From NCBI GenBank assembly GCA_011523445.1, contig WTGT01000012.1:1-16602 (forward strand): DNA of 16,602 nucleotides. Direction: 5' to 3'. Under the pieces are notes generated by a model, which worked only from the letters and a program-made list of their open reading frames with translations, did not search any database and was not told the DNA's origin. This document shows positions 7,866-15,003 of the stretch, piece by piece. This DNA comes from Paracoccaceae bacterium. Lineage in GTDB: Bacteria > Pseudomonadota > Alphaproteobacteria > Rhodobacterales > Rhodobacteraceae. Made by a program: the position numbers and the translations under genes. Positions within the stretch are counted from its first letter, which is position 1; each line of letters opens with the position of its first letter.

Positions 7866-8761
7866 ACCCGAATTTCATCATTCCTGAGCAACAACAGTAG
7901 GGCAATAATTGTCGTTGCCACTCCAAGTAATATTGGCAGGGAAGGTAAACCCCTGCCCAGAGCAAATTCCCAAATAATAACCCAGGAAGGGGTCAGATAG
8001 GTATAGGCCATGACCTTGGCCGAAGGCAGACGCATGGATGCATAACTGATTGCAAAGAAAGTCAGAAGGGTTGCTATCAAGGTTATGTAAACTATGGTGA
8101 TCCAGACAATTGATGGCAATTCCTGCCAGTCTGTAGCTCTTATGTCATTCCATCCAAAGACCAAAAGAAATAATGTTCCGGTTGTTACCATGCCCAAAAC
8201 AAATACTTGGGCTGGCTCACCTCTATTGGCATATCGAAGAAAGGGGGTATAAAAGGCATGTGCAAGACATCCGAAGAAAAATATGATCTCTCCTTGTCCA
8301 ACCTTGAACTGTAAAATGGCTTGGATGTCTGCCCTGAAAATGACCCAAACAGCCCCAACGGCACCTATTCCAAGTGCAAAAGCCATGCGTCCTGTCATTT
8401 TTTGTCGAAGAAGTATCCAGCCGAAAAAGCCCGAAAGCAAGGGGGTTAATGTAAATACGGTACTTGTTGATACCGCCGAAGTCGTTTGTAAGGCAATAAA
8501 CATGAGTACAAAGTACAGGGACATGAGACCACCCGCGACAAAATATCGCCAGGCTCCCTGCATGTATTCCCATTTAAGATTCGTGCCGAAATAGACCATT
8601 ATCCCGATCAGGATTGTCGCAAGAAAAAATCTTGATGCAGTCAAGGAAAAGGGATCGATGATGTTGGCAACCATGCCACCGAGACTGAACGAACCGGCGA
8701 TCCCGAAAGAAAAAGCCAGCATTAAGATGTGACCCTTTGACTGTTCCGTTAAATTAATCAT
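7862..8761 (-). CDS. DMT superfamily (EamA) transporter
   Basis: This 299-residue protein has about ten predicted membrane helices in two tandem halves, the EamA/RhaT arrangement of the drug/metabolite transporter superfamily. The first half starts LAFSFGIAGSFSLGGM. The second contains GEIIFFFGCLAHAFYTPFLR, and the conserved late helix includes SYASMRLPSAKVMAYTYLTP followed by WVIIWEFALG. Such inner-membrane proteins usually export amino acids, other metabolites or toxic compounds, but the substrate cannot be told from sequence. A plausible promoter lies at 8789-8816. It shares its stop region with argF tail to tail and occupies the place hslO often takes, suggesting local rearrangement. Confidence 0.9.
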   Translation of the reverse strand: MINLTEQSKGHILMLAFSFGIAGSFSLGGMVANIIDPFSLTASRFFLATILIGIMVYFGTNLKWEYMQGAWRYFVAGGLMSLYFVLMFIALQTTSAVSTSTVFTLTPLLSGFFGWILLRQKMTGRMAFALGIGAVGAVWVIFRADIQAILQFKVGQGEIIFFFGCLAHAFYTPFLRYANRGEPAQVFVLGMVTTGTLFLLVFGWNDIRATDWQELPSIVWITIVYITLIATLLTFFAISYASMRLPSAKVMAYTYLTPSWVIIWEFALGRGLPSLPILLGVATTIIALLLLLRNDEIRV

Positions 8762-8788
8762 TGATACTTATTTCGAAACTTCTATCCA

Positions 8789-8816
8789 ATTGTATCCCCA
8801 TTAATTGAATCTGCAA
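8789..8816 (-). promoter_or_regulatory. Candidate promoter of the EamA transporter gene
   Basis: On the minus strand TTGCAG (plus coordinates 8811-8816), a 16-bp spacer and TACAAT (8789-8794, five of six -10 bases) lie about 30 bp before the ATG at 8761. The predicted leader is short. No good Shine-Dalgarno is visible. Confidence 0.4.
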
Positions 8817-8876
8817 ATTGTATACATCCCATGGGAATCAAAAATGGCTATGCAACTTAATTTTGGTTTACAGGGT

Positions 8877-8905
8877 TTGATTTCATATTGGAATGTTCCT
8901 ATATA
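8877..8905 (+). promoter_or_regulatory. Candidate sigma70-type promoter for ffh and the downstream cluster
   Basis: TTGATT (8877-8882), an exact 17-bp spacer and TATATA (8900-8905) make a good housekeeping promoter match. Transcription would start near 8912, giving a leader of about 128 nt before the ffh ATG. It is the best promoter candidate for the ffh-to-rpmE cluster. Confidence 0.5.
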
Positions 8906-8961
8906 TGGGCAACACCTCAGTAGTTGTAGTTTTTTCGGTTCGAGGTAACATCCAGAATCGC

Positions 8962-8990
8962 CACCCGTCAGCGAGTTTCGCCCGCGGGTG
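8962..8990 (+). promoter_or_regulatory. Two-tier GC-rich hairpin in the ffh leader
   Basis: CACCCG (8962-8967) pairs perfectly with CGGGTG (8985-8990). Inside it, GCGA (8971-8974) pairs with TCGC (8978-8981) around a GTT loop, leaving a small internal loop (TCA against CCG). This GC-rich block stands out from AT-rich surroundings. It sits 50 nt before the ffh start and is not followed by a T-run, so it does not look like a terminator. It may affect mRNA stability or translation, or bind a regulator. It does not match the bacterial SRP RNA consensus. Confidence 0.4.
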
Positions 8991-9039
8991 CGTTTGTCGT
9001 TGGTAGAAAATTTGAGTTTGTAGATAAGGGATAGTTACA

Positions 9040-10482
9040 ATGTTTGAAACATTGTCAGGCAGTTTCTCATCCGTATTCCAGGGTCTTAACAAAAAGGGTA
9101 CCCTGAGTGAGCAGGATGTAACCAGTGCCCTGCGGGAAATTCGAATTTCATTGCTGGAAGCCGATGTCTCGCTCCCGGTCATCAAATCCTTTATGCGTAC
9201 CCTCCATCGCAAGGCCACGGGCCAAGCAGTGCTGGGCTCGATCACACCCGGTCAACTTGTTGTAAAAATCGTACACGATGAATTGGTTAGAATCCTGTCC
9301 GGGGAGGGCTCCGGAGACGGGCAACTTAATATAGCCTCACCTCCAGCCACCGTTCTTGTTGTGGGGCTCCAAGGTTCGGGTAAGACCACCTCCACTGCCA
9401 AACTTGCCAAACACCTCAAGGAAACACAGAAAAAGAAGGTTCTGATGGCCTCACTCGATACGAGAAGGCCGGCTGCCATGGAACAACTGGCCATTCTGGG
9501 CGAACAGGCTGAAATCGAAACCCTGCCAATCGTTCCTGACCAGGACGCTACTCAAATTGCTTCCAGAGCTACATTCATGGCCAGGACCAATGGATTTGAT
9601 GTCGTTTTGCTTGATACTGCCGGTCGACTCCACATTGATGAAGAGCTGATGGATGAGGTCGTTGCCGTAAGAAACATTTCCAAACCCAAGGAAACCCTGT
9701 TGGTTGTTGATGGATTAACCGGGCAGGATGCCGTCAACATAGCCAGGGAATTCGACACCAAGATTGGTGTCAGTGGAGTTGTTCTGACACGAATGGATGG
9801 TGATGGCAGAGGTGGTGCCGCATTCAGCATGAGGGCCGTTACTCAAAAGCCGATCAAATTCATGGGTACAGGTGAAAAGCTGGAAGATTTTTCAGTATTT
9901 GATCCCCAGAGAATCGCTGGTCGAATACTGGGGATGGGTGATATTGTAAGCCTCGTGGAAAAGGCCTCACAGGTTTTCGAAGAAGAGCAAATGAATCGAA
10001 CCGTCAGAAGGTTTGCAGCTGGTCGCTTGAGCATGAATGATCTCCGTAGCCAGTACTCTTCATTGTTGAATATGGGTGGACTGCAGGAGTTTGCATCAAT
10101 GATTCCGGGCATGGGTAAAGCCAATGCCCAAATCAAGCAAAATGAGGCCATGATCAAGAAAAACATTGCCTTGATCAACTCCATGACCCGCAAGGAAAGA
10201 GCTAACCCAAAAATCATTCAGGCCAACAGAAAGAAGCGGATTGCAGCGGGTTCGGGACTTGCCGTTTCAGATGTAAACCAACTTCTGAAAATGCATCAAA
10301 CAACTGCCAAATTGGGCAAACAAATGTCCAAGAGTGGCAGGGTGAAGGAAATGATACGCAGCATGCAGGGAAAGCCTGCCGGAAATGACGGGAGTAATAT
10401 GCCCGATTTGAACAGCCTTCCACCTGACATGATGAATCAGTTGGGAAATCTGCCTGGATTGCCGAGACGCGGTTTCCGTTAA
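9040..10482 (+). CDS. ffh: Signal recognition particle protein Ffh (SRP54)
   Basis: Ffh is the GTPase of the signal recognition particle. It binds hydrophobic signal sequences on translating ribosomes and, with 4.5S RNA and FtsY, delivers them to the inner membrane. The 480-residue product has the N domain, then the G domain with G1 GLQGSGKT (109-116), DTRRPA, G3 DTAGRLHID (192-200) and TRMDGDGRGGAAFS. The methionine-rich M domain carries IPGMGKANAQIK and the RNA-binding RIAAGSG (400-406). The tail is rich in Met, Gly and Pro as usual. AAGGGA precedes the ATG. It heads a plus-strand cluster of seven genes. The 4.5S RNA gene is not in the window. Confidence 0.98.
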   Translation: MFETLSGSFSSVFQGLNKKGTLSEQDVTSALREIRISLLEADVSLPVIKSFMRTLHRKATGQAVLGSITPGQLVVKIVHDELVRILSGEGSGDGQLNIASPPATVLVVGLQGSGKTTSTAKLAKHLKETQKKKVLMASLDTRRPAAMEQLAILGEQAEIETLPIVPDQDATQIASRATFMARTNGFDVVLLDTAGRLHIDEELMDEVVAVRNISKPKETLLVVDGLTGQDAVNIAREFDTKIGVSGVVLTRMDGDGRGGAAFSMRAVTQKPIKFMGTGEKLEDFSVFDPQRIAGRILGMGDIVSLVEKASQVFEEEQMNRTVRRFAAGRLSMNDLRSQYSSLLNMGGLQEFASMIPGMGKANAQIKQNEAMIKKNIALINSMTRKERANPKIIQANRKKRIAAGSGLAVSDVNQLLKMHQTTAKLGKQMSKSGRVKEMIRSMQGKPAGNDGSNMPDLNSLPPDMMNQLGNLPGLPRRGFR

Positions 10483-10520
10483 CGTCATTTGGAATTACTG
10501 ATAATTGGAATACTTTTACC

Positions 10521-10832
10521 ATGCAAGAAGAACAAGTTGAGAAAGAACTAAGAGAGCACAGAGAATCCATCGACCGGTTGGATGCTGTCCTGATCTATAC
10601 CCTTGGGGAAAGATTCAAACATACCCAGAAAGTGGGTATTCTCAAAGCCTGGAATAATCTCCCACCTTCCGATCCGAAAAGGGAAAAAAAGCTGATTGCA
10701 CGGTTGGAGCAACTGGCAAGGAATGCAGATCTGGATCCCGAGTTCGCCAAAAAACTAATACAATTCATTATCAAGGAAGTTATTCAACACCACAAGTTAC
10801 ACCGTAAAAACACCATCATTGAGAAAGATTAA
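10521..10832 (+). CDS. Chorismate mutase, AroQ class (type II)
   Basis: Chorismate mutase rearranges chorismate to prephenate on the way to phenylalanine and tyrosine. The 103-residue all-helical product is a stand-alone AroQ domain. Its residues line up with the E. coli P-protein mutase at a constant offset of three: Arg14, Arg31, Lys42, Asp51, Arg54 and Glu55 correspond to Arg11, Arg28, Lys39, Asp48, Arg51 and Glu52. Gln89 lies near the position of the last active-site residue (Gln88 in E. coli). Only a weak GGAA precedes the ATG. Its place between ffh (38-bp gap) and rpsP (12-bp gap) is a common alphaproteobacterial order; it is probably co-transcribed with ribosome genes. Confidence 0.9.
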   Translation: MQEEQVEKELREHRESIDRLDAVLIYTLGERFKHTQKVGILKAWNNLPPSDPKREKKLIARLEQLARNADLDPEFAKKLIQFIIKEVIQHHKLHRKNTIIEKD

Positions 10833-10844
10833 GGAGTTATCATT

Positions 10845-11165
10845 ATGGCAATGAAAATCAGGTTGTCCCGCAGGGGATCCAAAAAGCGACCCTTTTACAG
10901 TATCGTCGCTGCAGATTCCAGAATGCCGAGGGACGGACGTTTTATTGAAAAACTGGGTACATATAACCCACTTTTGAACAAGGACGATCCCAATCGGGTA
11001 AAGATGGATGTTGAACGAATCCAGCATTGGATGAGTCAGGGAGCTATCCCCACCGATCGTATCAGCCGTTTTCTTGAGGCCAAGGGTGTATTGGAACCCA
11101 AGACAAGAAATAATCCTCAAAAGGCCATACCTCGAAAACAGGCACAGGAAACTGCGTCCTCCTAA
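10845..11165 (+). CDS. rpsP: 30S ribosomal protein S16
   Basis: S16 binds 16S rRNA early and stabilises the 30S body. The 106-residue product has the family signature near its start (IRLSRRGSKKRPFYSIVAAD) followed by RDGRFIEKLGTYNPL, with a lysine- and arginine-rich variable tail. AAGGAG lies eight bases before the ATG, the ideal spacing. It follows the chorismate mutase gene by 12 bp and precedes rimM by 48 bp, in the widespread rpsP-rimM-trmD-rplS order. Confidence 0.98.
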   Translation: MAMKIRLSRRGSKKRPFYSIVAADSRMPRDGRFIEKLGTYNPLLNKDDPNRVKMDVERIQHWMSQGAIPTDRISRFLEAKGVLEPKTRNNPQKAIPRKQAQETASS

Positions 11166-11213
11166 TCACCCTCTAAAGGTTGGTTAGTACTTTCGGAAGA
11201 CTGGAATTCGACA

Positions 11214-11756
11214 ATGTTGGATGTTCAAAATTCACAAACCTCTGCCCTTGAAAACCGTCAACTGGTTTGGGTTGGTGTGTTGGGACAACCATATGGTACG
11301 AAAGGCAATATAAAATTGCGAAGTTTTTGCCTTGATCCCAGAAACATTGCGTCTTTTTCATGCCTCTATTCTGAAAGTGGGAGTACAATCTATCGACTCG
11401 AACGGCTAATCGAGGTTGGAGAAGAGTTCATAGCTGTGATACATGGGGTCAATTCACGTGAGCAGGCAGCCCAATTGAAGGGTACAAAATTGTTCGCCAA
11501 CCGGGAAGAGTTTCCAGAGTTGGAAGACAACGAGTACTATTATTCAGATTTACAGAACTTGCGGGCCATGGATTCCGAGGGCAAGTTCATTGGACATGTG
11601 AGTTCAATGAACAATTTTGGAGCCGGTGACCTGATGGAGCTTTTCCTGGAAGATTCCGGCAACAAGGTTTTAATCCCCTTTACCAAGGAAAACGTTGTGT
11701 CGGTTGAAATTCCTCTCGGTTATTTGGTTGTGGAAAATGTTGAAAACTATCTCTAA
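11214..11756 (+). CDS. rimM: Ribosome maturation factor RimM
   Basis: RimM assists assembly of the 30S head by binding S19 and acting during 16S rRNA 3' domain maturation. The 180-residue product has an N-terminal RimM barrel opening with VGVLGQPYGTKGNIKLRSF (about residues 20-38). A C-terminal PRC-barrel half follows, with EYYYSDLQNL and later VLIPFTKENVVSVE. GGAA lies seven bases before the ATG. It lies between rpsP and trmD, its usual position. Confidence 0.95.
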   Translation: MLDVQNSQTSALENRQLVWVGVLGQPYGTKGNIKLRSFCLDPRNIASFSCLYSESGSTIYRLERLIEVGEEFIAVIHGVNSREQAAQLKGTKLFANREEFPELEDNEYYYSDLQNLRAMDSEGKFIGHVSSMNNFGAGDLMELFLEDSGNKVLIPFTKENVVSVEIPLGYLVVENVENYL

Positions 11757-11794
11757 TTACAATTGTGGTCATATCGTCGTTGGGTGAGATCATT

Positions 11795-12514
11795 ATGTGG
11801 ACGGCAAAGGTAATCACACTATTTCCCGAGGTTTTCCCCGGAGTCCTGGGTAGTTCCCTAGTGGGCAAGTCCTTGGGTAAATCCTGGAATCTTGAAACCG
11901 TTGACTTGAGGGAATTTGGTGCTGGAGTGCACAGGTCAGTTGATGACACACCAATTGGAGGTGGGCCGGGCATGGTTATCAAACCGGATATATTAGCATC
12001 CGCCCTACAATCTACGCAGGACACGATAGATGAGAAGCCTGATTCATGGCCAGTTGTATTTCTATCACCCAGGGGAAAGTTGTTTGACCAGCCTACAGCA
12101 AAGAAATGGTCGACCTGCAAGGGGATAACATTAATTTGTGGTCGTTATGAAGGTGTGGATGAACGATTTTTTCAGGCAACCGGAACGGAAGAGATTTCCA
12201 TGGGAGATTTTGTGCTTTCTGGTGGGGAAATTGCAGCTCAGGCCTTGATTGAAGCCACTGTGAGACTTATACCGAATGTTTTGGGAAATTTTGAATCAAC
12301 CGAAAATGAATCATTTATATGCGGTTTATTGGAACATCCACATTACACCCGACCGAGGGTATGGAATGGCCTTTCGGTTCCTGAAATACTGTTAACTGGA
12401 CACCATGAAAATATTGCGCAATGGAGAAAGTCAAAAGCTGAAGAACTAACCAAGCTCAGAAGGCCGGATCTTTGGCAAAAATATTGTGAACAAAAGGCCG
12501 AAACCAACATTTGA
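11795..12514 (+). CDS. trmD: tRNA (guanine-N1)-methyltransferase TrmD
   Basis: TrmD uses S-adenosylmethionine to methylate N1 of G37 next to the anticodon, preventing +1 frameshifting. I chose the ATG at 11795 (239 residues, MWTAKVITLFPEVFPG), which matches family starts and has GGGTGAG upstream. The frame is open back to GTG 11765, adding ten unlikely residues. Visible are GGGPGMVI, SPRGKLFDQ, the trefoil-knot cofactor site CGRYEGVDER (115-124) and SMGDFVLSGGE (135-145), then GLLEHPHYTRP. By eye, the position of E. coli catalytic Asp169 is Glu here (in ENESF), while the Arg154 equivalent is kept. It sits between rimM and rplS as usual. Confidence 0.96.
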   Translation: MWTAKVITLFPEVFPGVLGSSLVGKSLGKSWNLETVDLREFGAGVHRSVDDTPIGGGPGMVIKPDILASALQSTQDTIDEKPDSWPVVFLSPRGKLFDQPTAKKWSTCKGITLICGRYEGVDERFFQATGTEEISMGDFVLSGGEIAAQALIEATVRLIPNVLGNFESTENESFICGLLEHPHYTRPRVWNGLSVPEILLTGHHENIAQWRKSKAEELTKLRRPDLWQKYCEQKAETNI

Positions 12515-12563
12515 TGAATTATGACAGGGCCAAGAATTAAGTACAAACTGGAAGGATAAAACC

Positions 12564-12950
12564 ATGGATTTGATTGCAAAATTTAATGATCGCCAACTGG
12601 AAGCATTGAAACAGAAAAAAGACATACCTGATTTCAAGGCCGGTGATACTGTCAGAGTCGGATTCAAGGTTACCGAAGGTAACAGAACCCGTGTGCAAAA
12701 CTATGAGGGTGTTTGTATTGCCCGCAAGGGAGGTAATGGGATTGATGGCACCTTTACCGTAAGGAAAATTTCCTTTGGAGAAGGTGTGGAAAGGGTATTC
12801 CCGCTTCATTCTACCAATATCGACTCGATTACCGTTGTCCGCAGGGGCAAGGTTCGTCGGGCCAAATTGTATTATTTGAGAAATCGCAGGGGCAAGGCAG
12901 CAAGGATTGCTGAAAAGACCAATTATCGGCCCAAAAGAGAAACATCATAA
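12564..12950 (+). CDS. rplS: 50S ribosomal protein L19
   Basis: L19 lies at the 30S-50S interface of the large subunit. The 128-residue product carries the family pattern: FKAGDTVRVGFKVTEGNRTR (about residues 24-43), FEGV-like NYEGVCIARKGG, then FPLHSTNIDSI and a basic RRGKVRRAKLYYLRNRRGK tail. GGAAGGA precedes the ATG with normal spacing. It follows trmD by 49 bp and precedes rpmE by 12 bp. Confidence 0.98.
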   Translation: MDLIAKFNDRQLEALKQKKDIPDFKAGDTVRVGFKVTEGNRTRVQNYEGVCIARKGGNGIDGTFTVRKISFGEGVERVFPLHSTNIDSITVVRRGKVRRAKLYYLRNRRGKAARIAEKTNYRPKRETS

Positions 12951-12962
12951 GGAGTCAGGAAC

Positions 12963-13184
12963 ATGAAAAAGGACATTCATCCCGATTACCATAAAATCAC
13001 CGTCAAAATGACCAATGGCGATGAGTTGGAAATGCAATCAACCTACGGTTCTGAAGGCGATGTTCTGCAATTGGACATAGATCCAACCGTCCATCCGGCC
13101 TGGACCGGTGGTGGTACCCACCTCATGGATACGGGGGGCAGAGTTTCCAAATTCAAGAAAAAATTTGGCGATTTGAAGTTTTAA
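12963..13184 (+). CDS. rpmE: 50S ribosomal protein L31, zinc-ligand-free form
   Basis: L31 links the 50S central protuberance to the 30S head. The 73-residue product begins MKKDIHPDYHKITVKMTNG and contains HPAWTGG and GGRVSKFKKKFG, the family core. It has no cysteine at all, so it lacks the zinc-binding Cys set of the C+ form; this is usual in alphaproteobacteria. AAGGAG lies upstream, with the start 12 bp after rplS. It is the last gene of the plus-strand cluster. Confidence 0.96.
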   Translation: MKKDIHPDYHKITVKMTNGDELEMQSTYGSEGDVLQLDIDPTVHPAWTGGGTHLMDTGGRVSKFKKKFGDLKF

Positions 13185-13237
13185 TCACCTTTCGCCAAAT
13201 TCTCCACCATTCAATATCCCAACTGGAATAATGCTTC

Positions 13238-13260
13238 CCCAGACAAGTGAATTGCCTGGG
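13238..13260. terminator. Candidate hairpin between the convergent rpmE and MttB-family genes
   Basis: CCCAG-A-CAA (13238-13246) faces TTG-C-CTGGG (13252-13260) around a five-base GTGAA loop, with one mismatch in an otherwise paired nine-position stem. It is placed where two convergent operons end, so a terminator role makes sense, but neither side has a T-run. Factor-dependent termination or mRNA 3'-end protection are alternatives. Confidence 0.25.
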
Positions 13261-13332
13261 AGACAGTGGGCAAGACAGTAGTATCTTGTTCGCAAGAAAG
13301 GTGTGATTGATTCCACCAATCCTTGCAAACAA

Positions 13333-14883
13333 TCAGAAATCGGTTGGAGCCCCGCCCTCAGCCTTCCTTCTCTCCACGAATTCGGTCAGTTCTTCCTTGA
13401 TGGCAGAATCAATGGCAGGCGGTTCAAAATCAACCAAGATTTGTTTATACAGTTTATGGGCTCTTTCAGCTGTCCATTCTCCACCGCCGAGTTCAAAAGC
13501 CTCATAATTTTGCCAATTGCTGAGGAATGGCTCATAAAATGCGGTTGTGTACCTTTCCTGTGTATGTTTAGCCCCAAAAAAATGTCCACTGGAACCAACC
13601 TCGGAAATGGCTTCCAAAGCCAAATCCTTTTCCTCGGTTCCATAAACCGTCTTCTCAAAGTAGCGTTGAAAATGCTGAAGGGTTTCACAATCCATGATAA
13701 ACTTTTCCGGGCTGGAAATCAAACCTCCTTCAAGCCATCCTGCAGAATGATAAACCATATTCACCTGGGACTGGACCGCCGACCACATGGAATTCATGCT
13801 TTCCCACATGGCCTGACCATCCGGAACATTGGCTGCGCATGCATTGCTTGCCCGCAATGGCAACCCATAAAATCGACACATTTGCCCTGTCATCTGGGTA
13901 GCCCTTACATATTCTGGTGTACCGAAGGCTGGAGCCCCCGAACGAAGATCAACATTGGAGGTAAAGGTACCAAAAACAATAGGTGTTCCGGGATTGATGT
14001 ATTCCAATAGGGCAATTGCTGCCAATCCTTCGGCCATGGATAATGCCACAGCACCAGCCATGCTCACAGGTGCCATCGCCCCTGCCAAGGTAAAGGGGGA
14101 AACAATCACCGGTTGACCCCTTCTGGCCAAACGCATGGATCCATCAATCATCGGCCAATCATGCTTGAGGGGAGAAGTTGAATTGATGTTGGTAAACATT
14201 CTGGGTTTTTCATCAAACTCCTCATGGGTCAGACCGCCAGCAATCCTGACCATTTCCATCACATCCTCTACCCTTTCAGGCCCCAATGAATAGGCATGTG
14301 CTACCTTATCCGTCATTGTGAGTTTATCGTACAAACAATCAAGATGCCGTATCGAGGGATGTATATCCACCGGTTCAACCGGATATCCACAAACAAAATG
14401 AATGCAATTGAAATATTGGGTCAACTTGAGAAAATTGCGAAAATATTCCTGATTTCCCACCTGCTTGCCATTTTCCAAATCCCAGGTATTTGGTGGGGAG
14501 GAAACACAGCCAAAGAGCATGTGCTTACCACCCACGATCAATTCACGATCAGGATTCCTGGGGGTAATGGTAAACTCTTCTGGACAGTGCTTTATCATTT
14601 CCATGACAAAGTCCCGTCCCAGTCTTACATTGGTTCCCTCAACCTTGCATCCTGCCTCTTTGAAAATGGTCCTGGATTCTTCATTCAAAAACTCGATTCC
14701 GATATTTTCCATTATCTGGAGTGCAGTTTCGTGGATACCTAGAATTCCCTCTTCATCTAGGGGTTCGGTGGGCTTATCGGGGTTATAGGGAATTCGCCAA
14801 GGCATCTGATCAAATAGCTTGGTACTGCGAAGATGAATATTTGCCGACCTTCCGCCGCTTCTTCCTCTTCTCCTGTTAGGCAT
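13333..14883 (-). CDS. MttB-family (trimethylamine methyltransferase-like) protein without pyrrolysine
   Basis: MttB-superfamily enzymes demethylate quaternary or tertiary amines and pass the methyl group to a corrinoid protein. True trimethylamine:corrinoid methyltransferases insert pyrrolysine at an in-frame UAG. This 516-codon frame is uninterrupted, so it belongs to the larger non-pyrrolysine group, which includes glycine betaine methyltransferase (MtgB). Landmarks are a basic N terminus (RRRGRSGGR), GILGIHETALQIMENIGIEF (46-65), SPFTLAGAMAPVSMAGAVAL (262-281) and SGAPAFGTPE with MTGQMCRFYGLPLR following. A strong GGGGAGG lies five bases before the ATG. No corrinoid protein or corrinoid:folate methyltransferase gene is adjacent. 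Family membership is secure; substrate is unknown, with betaine-type methylamines a reasonable guess. Confidence 0.88.
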   Translation of the reverse strand: MPNRRRGRSGGRSANIHLRSTKLFDQMPWRIPYNPDKPTEPLDEEGILGIHETALQIMENIGIEFLNEESRTIFKEAGCKVEGTNVRLGRDFVMEMIKHCPEEFTITPRNPDRELIVGGKHMLFGCVSSPPNTWDLENGKQVGNQEYFRNFLKLTQYFNCIHFVCGYPVEPVDIHPSIRHLDCLYDKLTMTDKVAHAYSLGPERVEDVMEMVRIAGGLTHEEFDEKPRMFTNINSTSPLKHDWPMIDGSMRLARRGQPVIVSPFTLAGAMAPVSMAGAVALSMAEGLAAIALLEYINPGTPIVFGTFTSNVDLRSGAPAFGTPEYVRATQMTGQMCRFYGLPLRASNACAANVPDGQAMWESMNSMWSAVQSQVNMVYHSAGWLEGGLISSPEKFIMDCETLQHFQRYFEKTVYGTEEKDLALEAISEVGSSGHFFGAKHTQERYTTAFYEPFLSNWQNYEAFELGGGEWTAERAHKLYKQILVDFEPPAIDSAIKEELTEFVERRKAEGGAPTDF

Positions 14884-15003
14884 GGAAACCTCCCCGATTT
14901 ACTCCTGCGGAAAAATATGTTTTCTGAAAATTCAGATTTGATTCGTTACAAAGAAAAACACCAAAAGCCATTAAAATTCAATTGGTTTGGGAGGAGTCAT
15001 TCA

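Noticed and set aside
8930..9039. GC-rich element upstream of ffh as a 4.5S (SRP) RNA gene
   Set aside because: It lacks the conserved SRP RNA tetraloop and symmetric-loop sequences (the GGUCAGGUCC/GGAAGCAGC-type core) and is too short.
8883..9245. 120-codon reverse frame across the ffh start
   Set aside because: It spans the ffh promoter, leader and N terminus with no recognisable product.
13303..14010. 235-codon forward frame opposite the MttB-family gene
   Set aside because: The opposite strand encodes a recognisable conserved protein with a strong ribosome binding site; this frame is Cys/His/Ser-rich noise.
13333..14883. MttB-family gene as a true pyrrolysine-containing trimethylamine methyltransferase
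   Set aside because: The frame has no internal TAG, and no pyl genes are seen in the window.
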